Shown here: in pieces, positions 11,374 through 22,000 of the stretch
Position numbering within the stretch: position 1 is the stretch's first letter
Layout of the letters: every line of letters starts with the position of its first letter
Assembly: GCA_008828725.1 (NCBI GenBank)
Contig: MEHQ01003624.1
Coordinates: 77,501-141,500, forward strand
From: Saccharina japonica
Lineage: Eukaryota; Sar; Phaeophyceae; Laminariales; Laminariaceae
Reading direction: 5' to 3'
DNA: 64,000 bases
Notes under the pieces: generated by a model
Told to the model about the DNA's origin: nothing
Database searches by the model: none
What the model saw: the letters and a program-made list of their open reading frames with translations, nothing else
Made by a program: the position numbers and the translations under genes

Positions 11374-13215
11374 TGCAGGACTAACACCCCTGCCTCATCA
11401 CATAAACCATGTAAAACACTGTAGTAACGATTCGAGTCTGCTCCTGATAGAAGAGTCTCTTTCTTAGCCCCTTCGCGAGCCACCTAAAAAATGTATCCCC
11501 CAACCCTACGCTACTGGTGTATCCGACGCAAGTCGACGAGGGAAGAAAGTGCTGAAGTCTTCTCGCGATAAAAATACAAGGCACGCACCGTAGTGGGGGA
11601 GGGGGGAGAAGAGCCTACTTGGTGACCCCGGATCTGAGTTACGACTATTAAATAGGGAGGAGAGAGAACAGAAGGGCGAAGAATGTAAATGGGATGGACA
11701 AAAAAAAAAAAAGTATCCCTAAAACGGAGGTGCATGCAGGGGTTCATTATACTGGTATAATAGGGGTTACAGGTGAAGCGGTACACACCGCGTACCGTGT
11801 ACCACTATGTCTGGTCGAGAATATAGTCCCTGTTAGATGTTGGCATCAGACTTCAAACGTGTGTTATATTCGCGGTCAGAGTGATACCTAGTATAGACAT
11901 ATATAGGCAGCCCCCGCTTCCAGAGAGCACTGACGAGCTGCTATATATGGTACCGATCCACCGACGGTTAGAGGCGAGGGGCAGCAAGTTTCCCCAATAT
12001 TGTAAAGCTACGTAAAAGCTATGATAAGTAGTTTTGCCATCCCACAACGTTGCAGGATAATACCAAAATGCAAAATAACCTTTACACCGTCCACCACTAT
12101 TAATAAAAAAAGAAAACAGCTACATAGCTATGAACATACGGAAACCTAAAATAAATGCACGAGTGGAGCTCAAATATGCAGTATGACTGGGTGGGACACA
12201 GAGTATCTCCTTGCTGGTTTGTCTACTAAGCGTCCTTGGTGTTACTCACTTTCGTGTAGAATTAAGCGTAGAAGAGAAGCCACTTTTATTAATCCCCGAG
12301 CCAGATGACATCAGGCCCGGAAGGGGTTCGAGCCCCTTCAGACTTTATAAATACCCCGAATACAAATGCCATCCAAATATTACGAAAACGGACCAATTAC
12401 CTATAAATGAGGTAATTACCGGCCTTCCAAGCCTATACCATTATACTAGCCCACCCTGATGAGCCTTACATGCAGAAATATGGGGAAAACGGGGAATTCC
12501 CAGTTCCCCGATCTAGAACATGAGTCGAAGATGCGGCTCCTCAAAACCCCTCCCACCTCTAAGTTGCTAGGCTAAGAAACTGGAAAAAACGCAAAGAAAG
12601 GCAATTGAACGAAAACGCAGGTGCTGTGATCGAAACCAACGTCAAATACATCCCGCGAGGCGCCAACAAGGCGAGGGGGGGGGGGGCAAGAAGGCAACGA
12701 AAAGTACCGAGAAGGAAACAATTGACAACGTACGGAAATGGGCACTGCCGACAGCCCCGCGAGGGGGAGGCGAGTGCCTTGCTGAAGAATGCAGAACAAG
12801 TTTTAAAAAAAACACACACACACAAATAACGATACAGTCCTGTGCCACAGTGTGAGTAGCCATATCACATATTACCCTGACCGCCCCCCTCGGCTCTGGC
12901 GGGGGAGGGCGTCGGCAGGATGAAAGAGAATAAAAAGAAGTCACCGAACCCACAAAACCAAACCCACGCCTACCATTACAAATAATTACGCACTGCCCCG
13001 GTTTATCATCAGCCTACGCTTCTACGCCGTTGCCTTTGCTCTGCCCTGTTGTTTTGCTACACTCTCGCCTACCCCTCCATCTTAAACGCCTAAGCGGCAT
13101 GCGGACCCCATTAGCATCCCTGCTCCATGGGTGTGAGTCTGTCATCGCCCACCCACACCTAATATAATCAGGACCAAATATGCTTGGTAAAAATACTGGA
13201 AAATATAGTTTTTTG
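11374..13215 (+). repeat. 1.84-kb direct duplication, copy 1
   Basis: From GCAGGACTAACACCCC to a point just before the single N at 13216, this matches 13478-15318 at an offset of 2,104 bp (2,103 after one indel), with only a handful of differences. It contains no recognisable gene, a perfect 7-bp-stem hairpin (12320-12339) and a weak MITE-like palindrome (about 11805-11890). The 12180-12235 part is also found diverged at 23076-23130, so the duplicated segment itself contains dispersed repeat sequence. Confidence 0.9.
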
Positions 13216-13477
13216 NCCTCCAAACAAGCCTCCTCTGAACTCGCCTCCTCCACCCTCCCTTAGCCCTCCCCCGCGCCGCAGCCGCTCCTCCGGCAGCAGT
13301 TTGAGAGCGCCATACAGTACGCGACAGCGCTTTTAGTCATACAGGCTGAGTATTAATAGTTTGCGACGGCGCCAACGTACGGTTTTTTGGCTCTTGACGT
13401 TTGCAGGGAAAACGTTTTTTTTTTTTTTTTAAACAAGTTTTTCACCAAAAAAAAGTTTTTTTCGCGACTGAAATTCG
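13216..13477. other. single N and spacer between the duplicated blocks
   Basis: One undetermined base at 13216 is immediately followed by C-rich sequence not found in the second copy at the equivalent place. The spacer ends with T-runs. The N sits exactly at the end of copy 1, which makes an assembly join here a real possibility. Confidence 0.7.
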
Positions 13478-15318
13478 TGCAGGACTAACACCCCTGCCTC
13501 ATCACATAAACCATGTAAAACACTGTAGTAACCATTCGAGTCTGCTCCTGATAGAAGAGTCTCTTTCTTAGCCCCTTCGCGAGCCACCTAAAAAATGTAT
13601 CCCCCAACCCTACGCTACTGGTGTATCCGACGCAAGTCGACGAGGGAAGAAAGTGCTGAAGTCTTCTCGCGATAAAAATACAAGGCACGCACCGTAGTGG
13701 GGGAGGGGGGAGAAGAGCCTACTTGGTGACCCCGGATCTGAGTTACGACTATTAAATAGGGAGGAGAGAGAACAGAAGGGCGAAGAATGTAAATGGGATG
13801 GACAAAAAAAAAAAAAGTATCCCTAAAACGGAGGTGCATGCAGGGGTTCATTATACTGGTATAATAGGGGTTACAAGTGAAGCGGTACACACCGCGTACC
13901 GTGTACCACTATGTCTGGTCGAGAATATAGTCCCCGTTAGATGTTGGCATCAGACTTCAAACGTGTGTTATATTCGCGGTCAGAGTGATACCTAGTATAG
14001 ACATATATAGGCAGCCCCCGCTTCCAGAGAGCACTGACGAGCTGCTATATATGGTACCGATCCACCGACGGTTAGAGGCGAGGGGCAGCAAGTTTCCCCA
14101 ATATTGTAAAGCTACGTAAAAGCTATGATAAGTAGTTTTGCCATCCCACAACGTTGCAGGATAATACCAAAATGCAAAATAACCTTTACACCGTCCACCA
14201 CTATTAATAAAAAAAGAAAACAGCTACATAGCTATGAACATACGGAAACCTAAAATAAATGCACGAGTGGAGCTCAAATATGCAGTATGACTGGGTGGGA
14301 CACAGAGTATCTCCTTGCTGGTTTGTCTACTAAGCGTCCTTGGTGTTACTCACTTTCGTGTAGAATTAAGCGTAGAAGAGAAGCCACTTTTATTAATCCC
14401 CGAGCCAGATGACATCAGGCCCGGAAGGGGTTCGAGCCCCTTCAGACTTTATAAATACCCCGAATACAAATGCCATCCAAATATTACGAAAACGGACCAA
14501 TTACCTATAAATGAGGTAATTACCGGCCTTCCAAGCCTATACCATTATACTAGCCCACCCTGATGAGCCTTACATGCAGAAATATGGGGAAAACGGGGAA
14601 TTCCCAGTTCCCCGATCTAGAACATGAGTCGAAGATGCGGCTCCTCAAAACCCCTCCCACCTCTAAGTTGCTAGGCTAAGAAGCTGGAAAAAACGCAAAG
14701 AAAGGCAATTGAACGAAAACGCAGGTGCTGTGATCGAAACCAACGTCAAATACATCCCGCGAGGCGCCAACAAGGAGAGGGGGGGGGGGGCAAGAAGGCA
14801 ACGAAAAGTACCGAGAAGGAAACAATTGACAACGTACGGAAATGGGCACTGCCGACAGCCCCGCGAGGGGGAGGCGAGTGCCTTGCTGAAGAATGCAGAA
14901 CAAGTTTTAAAAAAACACACACACACAAATAACGATACAGTCCTGTGCCACAGTATGAGTAGCCATAGCACATATTACCCTGACCGCCCCCCTCGGCTCT
15001 GGCGGGGGAGGGCGTCGGCAGGATGAAAGAGAACAAAAAGAAGTCACCGAACCCACAAAACCAAACCCACGCCTACCATTACAAATAATTACGCACTGCC
15101 CCGGTTTATCATCAGCCTACGCTTCTACGCCGTTGCCTTTGCTCTGCCCTGTTGTTTTGCTACACTCTCGCCTACCCCTCCATCTTAAACGCCTAAGCGG
15201 CATGCGGACCCCATTAGCATCCCTGCTCCATGGGTGTGAGTCTGTCATCGCCCACCCACACCTAATATAATCAGGACCAAATATGCTTGGTAAAAATACT
15301 GGAAAATATAGTTTTTTG
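13478..15318 (+). repeat. 1.84-kb direct duplication, copy 2
   Basis: Near-identical to 11374-13215. The break in similarity after GTTTTTTG at 15318 corresponds to the N at the end of copy 1. No gene is recognisable inside. Confidence 0.9.
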
Positions 15319-15963
15319 TGTACGGAATGGGTCATGAGTACTATGGTCACGCCGCGACTACTGTGCAAACTAAAAGCGACCGTGAAAAACCCTTCATGGC
15401 CGCGAGATGCTCCGCATCGCCACTGCTGTAATGTTACTGTTTCATATGCTGCCGGTGCCTGGAGGGAGCCAGCCGCAGACTCTCGTTGTTTGAGGCAAGC
15501 ATGCACCACCTGATTGATATCTCGTGCTGCCGCCGTATCGGGGGAACGCGTTTACCGCCCGGCCGCCTTCCACCTTCCACGAGCGACGAGACATGTACTT
15601 ATTGGAGCGTAAGCTTGTTGTTGTTGTTGTTGTCTTCACATTAAGCTTAGAGAAACAAAAAAGAGAAAGAAAAAAAAAGGGAATTTGGTGTCCGCATTTT
15701 TCCACCAATCAGAATTGTCTATTCAAAACAATTCGCTATTAATAGTATGAAAACCGAGGATGCGCCAAATAACTTTCTCTCTTGTGAACTGTACATATTA
15801 CCACTACGTACTACTGCTGCAGTTGGTATTTTATATGCAGCCAAAGGTTCTTCGGGTGCCCCACTAGCCTCCCACCCAACCCAGGGGCGAGACACAATAG
15901 GGGGGGGGGGGGGCAGACCTTCGGCGATATCAATAGGATACTTGTATCGTATGGGGGTGCCCT
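15319..15963. other. intergenic, no gene seen
   Basis: Lies between the duplication and the stop codon of the minus-strand DOMON gene. It includes a (TTG)5 run near 15618, an A-rich stretch at 15645-15680, a CTATTAATAG palindrome at 15736-15745 and a G12 run near 15901. The DOMON gene's 3' untranslated region should lie here. Confidence 0.5.
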
Positions 15964-18900
15964 CTAATCGCCATCTCCATCGATGACACCATAAGAGACG
16001 GTGTAAAACTTGTAAAATTTGGCGACAAAATCGCTGCAGGGCGTTGCTTCTGCCTTGATGTTGTAGTGGCCCGGTCCACCACAAAGATGACTATAAAACA
16101 GTACCTATCTATTAATAGGCTCCTCCCGACGAGTTGCAAATAGCTGCAATACATCCCGTCGAAGCGTGGCTCTCCGTAGAGGTCGGAGCGATATACGTCC
16201 CTCCCTGCAAGGAGATACAGCAGCTATACAGTTTTTTTTCCCCCGCGACTTGAAACAGTAGCTACAAGAGGTTCCTCTAGTCGACAGCAGCTACAGCAGT
16301 AGGTCCCCTCCCCGCGAGTTGGCAGTAGCTTCAGCAGTACGCCCCTTCCCCGCGAGTTTACAGTAGCTACAGCAGTACGTCCCTTCCCCGCAATTTGGCA
16401 GTAGCTTCAGCAGTACGCCCCTTCCCCGCGAGTTGACAGTAGCAACAGCAGTAGGTCCCCTCCCCTCGAGTTGACAGTAACTACAGCAGTAGCCCCCCCC
16501 CCCCCCCCCCCCCGGGGGGGGGGGCCCCTCCCCCCCCCCCCCCCCTTCCAAAAACGCCTAGCATACCTGATAAACCGCCAAGACGAGGAGGAGGCACCCG
16601 ACGGTTCTGTGCGAATAAGACCACGCCCGCCTCATGCAGGTTACCGGTACCGTCTCCTGCACCTAAAGACAAAAAAACAAACAAGACAAAAAAAGACAAA
16701 ATGAAGAATGAAAGTCGGGGGGAATCCCGAGGGTCCATTGGAAGCACACGGCGGTAAATAGTGGGATACGAAAATAAAAACGCCGGAAATATCACAATCT
16801 AGATCATCTACTAATAGATCAGATAAAGATCTAGTTCATCTATTCATAGATCATAATCTGCCGTTAGGATATGTTGTGCCAAGATCTGTACGGTACGGAT
16901 CCAACCCAGGAAACATATCCTGCCGTAGTTCGTGCAGATTAAGCGGCTCCCACCCGGCAACAAGAGCTAGACCATACAGATCATACAGATCATACAGATT
17001 ATACAGATTATAAAGATCATACAGATCATACAGATCATACAGATCAGGAATACATCTGCCCTGAATGGTCTAGATCATGCAGTAGGAATGATCTATACAA
17101 ACTGTCCGAGGTGTTTAAGGCTTTATAAAGTAGCCTTAGAATCTCACATGTATAGGTACTTGCGGTCCAACGGAGACCGCGAGACGGCGCTACCGACGGC
17201 GCTACCGACGGATCAAAAGACCGTCGAAAAACCACACACACGCCTACTTTCAAAGTACGCCAAACACAGGCGGTGGTGGACGGACTCCCGTGCTCTGTGG
17301 ACGCTCCTCGACACCCTCACAGAATTTTCAACTTTTCATGTACCAGATATACGACTACTGTGTTTGAGCTGGTTCAAGGTGAACAGACAGAAAATCTCTC
17401 CACCCCACGAATGCCGGCAGAAGCATCAACTCGAGCGAACACGTTTGGTGCCATACTGACCGCCATGAACAGCGGAAGTGGGTGGAATACGAAGCAATTT
17501 TTTTTTATTGGGGTCCTAGGGCTGGCGCTAGCGGCGGAAATGTGTCTGGACTAACCGCTGACCTTGAAAAAGGTCAGCAACAGTCATGCGTTTCCGGGGG
17601 GGGGGTTTGTTTGCCCATCCCATTTAGTATCTTCGCCCTTCTTGTCTCTCTCCTCCCTAGTCGTAACTCAGATCTGGGGTTACAAAGTAGGCTCCTCTCC
17701 TCCCTCGCCACTACGGTACGTGCCTTGCATTTTTATCGCGAGAAGGTTTCAGCACTTTCACTCGCGTCGTCTGTAGAAATAAATCTTATTTTTCTCTGAA
17801 CGGTCTGGTTCCAGGTACTCCATGCGAGGCATGCCTGTCCAAATATTCGCGCCGAAAAACGAAGATCTGACCCGCTTAAGTTCAATATTTAGAAAAAAAT
17901 GAACGCCAAAAACCGATCCAATACTGAGACTAAGTAACTACGAGGCAGCGCCTTATTTTTGCGCTTTTACCGCGCAAAAGCCCAAAAATGTCCGCGCCGG
18001 TTTTGAGAGATAGATTCCGAAACTTCGCACACGCGTTCTTCGTGTCATTTCCAAGGACTGACCAGCTGGGGTTTTTTTTCGTTTTTGTTTTCACCGAAAA
18101 TATTTTTGGTCCAAAGGAGGTTCAAAATTCCCCCAAAAAAATATCAAAATGACGAAAAATCAGCCAAAAACGAAAAGAAAAAAAAGAAAAAAAAAACGCT
18201 AAGTGAGGTGTTGGTAAGAACTCATATAGAAGGCGTACGAGCAAAATGTCACGGTCTGACTGGAAAAAGAAAAGCGTGGTCTTCGTTTGAACGGGGAATG
18301 CATTCCCGTCCTTCAACTTGAACCAGCCTGTGCGAACAGTACACCATCTACGTTTTCGTAGTAGCAACCCACCCCGGCTCGCTTACCACCGTACGTAGGT
18401 GCAAGGACGAACTCATTCCACACTATCTGGAATATTAGTAGGCTAATTTTGGGCCAATTTTCTAGAATTTCAGGCTGGCTTGGACCGAAATTACTTTTTT
18501 TACTGCACGTTGCAGGCTTTTGGGCCAATTTTGGGGCTGACTTGGACCAAAATTGCTCTTGGTGTTCAGCACATCGCAGGCTTTTGGGCCAATTTTCATG
18601 CTGGCTTGGACCGAAATTGCTCTGTTTATCGGCACGTTGCAGGCTTTTGGGCCAAATTTAGGGCTGGCTTGGACCAAATTGCTCGTTTTCTTCTTCATTC
18701 ACATTGTAGGCTTTTGGGGCGATTTTGGGGCTGATTTGGACCAAACTTGCTCATTTTTTCTGCACGTTGCGGGGAAACGGTTCATTTTAGTATGTACTCG
18801 TACGTTCGTAGAGCTTTTTCTATTTTTCACGACCACCCCCCGGTTGCTCACAGCTTGATGAGCCTGGTATGGCACCGTCTCAGGAACCTCCGCGGGCGGT

Positions 18901-18989
18901 CGGAAGTCGGCGTAAAGCACTTGGACCACCGCTAGACCTGTCATGACCAGGCCCAACATCCCATGCGTGTTATCAAAGTGATCTGACAG

Positions 18990-19054
<65 letters not shown>

Positions 19055-22000
19055 AGAGATATTTGACCATAATGGCCACACATCCCTGTAGAGGGGGGGG
19101 GCAGTTTTTGCTTGCCTTAGTCACTTGACCATTGAACACGCGTCCCTTTCGAGACGGGGCACCGTTCCCACTCCTAATACAGACACCTCCAACATAATTG
19201 GGGGGTCACCGGCAGGCGCTAAGAAATCCAAGAAAAACCGAAAAAGTCAAACACGGGTGAAGGGGGGGGGGGGGGGGGGGGGGGCACTCTCGTGCAGGGG
19301 GGAGCAGAGGGGAAATTAATAAATGGGTATTCCATGAGGAGGGTAGCCCCCCCTTCCTCCCCCCAGACAATCGCAGCGTACGTAGCAAGCGAGCCGCGCT
19401 GCAAACACCGGCAGCGTCGTTTCATCTCTCTCGCTCCACCAACTGGACCCCAAGCGCCCCCCCCCCTCACCACCACCTGCTCTCCTCCGGGTACCACGAA
19501 CCAACGAACCTACGCACTGAACCGGTAGATAACGGCACATTGTCTACCTCCATGAAGCCCAGATAGGGTCGTTGCCCCATACCCCCCCCCCCCCCCCCCC
19601 CTCCCCACCCCCGCCGACGCTGTCATCCATATGCAAGAAAGTCCGCCTCAACAAGTTCCTATTAATAGTAGAGGATGCAGCTCACCCTTCATGCTAGTCG
19701 ACTAACACCTCACGGGCGCTCCGCGCTAGGTGCATCAAGCAATGCCTTCCTGGTCGGTGAAAACCCGACATGCTCCGCCCCGGCATTGTACATAGGAATG
19801 CGAGAGTCTATGGTCATACAACTACGGCTATGCAAGGCATACCCCCCCCCCGTTTGTTTGTAATATATGGAAACAACGTAATGAGCGCCCAAATGTTGGA
19901 GGTGTCTCTATTAGGAGTAGGAACAGTGCTCCGTCTCGAAAGNNNNNNNNNNNNNNNNNNNNNNNNGGGGGGGGGGGGGGGCGTACTCTTGTGTTGCTTG
20001 CCTTAGTCATTCGACCATTGGCCACGCATCCCTTTCGAGGCGGAGCACCGTCCCTACTCCAAATAGAGGCACCTCCAGCATCTGAGCGCTCATTACGTTG
20101 GTTCCATATATTACAAAGACACTGTGAGAGGGGTTAAGCGTAAAAAAGAGGTTAGTTTGTTTAGAGCTGCAAAAAATAGGCCCGCACTGATTCCAAGTAG
20201 TTTGTAACCACAAACGAGGGTGCATGCAGTTCTAAAGGGGAGTTTCCACTGTGGTGTGAATTACCCATCGGGGGGCGCGTTATATGGTCCGCCGGGCTGC
20301 GCCGAAGCCACGCTAGTGTTTCCCTTCAAGCCTACGAGCCTATAACCAACGCCACAAAGCAACGGGAGATGAACCGAGGCCTTCCGTAATGACAGCAGCC
20401 AACACCAACTAAAGCCGGTGTCTTCTTCTGTGAAGACGATGTCCACGACAAAATCGGCAAGGCCGAAGCCGTATCACGTACAGCAGCGGCCAAGAGACAC
20501 TCTCAAGGCGACCCCACACCCCTAAAATAAAAACGCCTCCACTACTCACCAGAAACCCGGCGTCCTCTGTGAAGACGATGGGCCACGACGAACCCACACG
20601 AAGCCAAAAACGTGCATCCGCCCAAGACACGCTCTCAAGTCAACCCCACATCCCCTGAAAAAAACGCCACACGACACTCTCAAGACAAACCCCATATCCC
20701 TGAGAAAAAAACGCCACCGCCACTACTAACCAGAGCCGGGGGTCTTCTGCGAAGATGACGGCCACGGCGAACCTGGCAAGGCGGAAGACGTACAACGGCC
20801 CAAGACAAGACCCCCTCACAAGGCAAGCGCCCCCCCCCCCCCCCCCCCCCCCCCCCCCGAAACAAATGCCACAATACACTCTAAAACGATACAACACCCC
20901 ATACCCCTGAGTAAGAAAAAACGCCGCTGTCACTACGCACTAACCGGAGCCGGTGTCTTCTGTGAATATGATGGCCACGATGAACCCCGCGAGACCGAGA
21001 AGAGCCCCCAGCGTCTGCAGCATCCTGTGGGCGGGAAAGCCAAGCTTAGCGAAGCTCTTAGAAAACCGCACGAAGATTACGCCTGCGGGAAAGCATATGC
21101 TCCATCCAATCACCATCAACCTGTCGTGTTTGGTGGGAGGCCAACAGCGCGGAGGCGTAGGGAGGGGGCGGGGGGGGGGGGGGGGGGCGTAGCCGTATGG
21201 GGGGGTAGAGGGACGAATGGAAACTGTGGGTAGGAAAGGCAGCCTACGTCAAGACGTCCGAAAACAGTAGTGGACGAAGCATGATGGCGAATCTTTCTAA
21301 GGTAGCTATTTAGGCACCCTGGTTGGATAAGCGTACATATATTATACGCGCGGCTCAATCAACTTGAAGTATTGCCCAGCCACAGTATCCCGAGTCAACC
21401 TAGAGTCTTTCCAAGCACAGCATCCACGCCGGCCGAGTCAACCTACTGTAGAGTCTTACCAAGCACACCATCCCAGCCCAGCACTGACCACTGCCATAGG
21501 GTTCGGGTTAGGGTTAGGGTTCGGGTTAGGGTTAGGGTTCGTCTCGAAGGGTCGGCGTCAGGCGCCATCCACAAAACCTCCGCAAAGATTAGCTATCAAA
21601 GTGTGTCCACTCCTCTACGTTAACTATTTGTTGGGAGACCGAGGGTGGGGGCGGGCGGATGGGGGAAGAAGGCGTTTGAAAAAAAAGAGGGGGGGGGGTA
21701 GTCGTATGGCCATAGTGGGGGTGGGGGGGGCGTACTCATCTATTGCTTGCCTTAGCCACTTGATCATTGGCCGCGCGTCCCTTTCGAGACGTGGAGAAGG
21801 GGGAGGGGAGGGGGGTCACCTCGTGCGTCGGGGTTCGTTCGGGTTGCTTGCTGTAGAAAGGAGATGGTTTCGGCGGTGGCAAACAAGCACACAACACGAT
21901 AACGAGTACCGTAGTTCGTAAGGAACCGGCACTGCGGGCTGTTGTATGCCACTCCGTATCGCTTGCAGGCCAAAACAGACCACCAAGTATGTATTATACC

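Noticed and set aside
12320-12339. tRNA-like B box (GGTTCGAGCCC) in a perfect hairpin
   Set aside because: No A box at the right distance and no acceptor or anticodon stem could be folded. Same in the second copy at 14424.
11374-15318. The two 1.84-kb copies as long terminal repeats of one element
   Set aside because: Only about 260 bp lie between them, with no coding sequence, no primer site and no typical end dinucleotides; a plain tandem duplication or assembly artefact explains them better.
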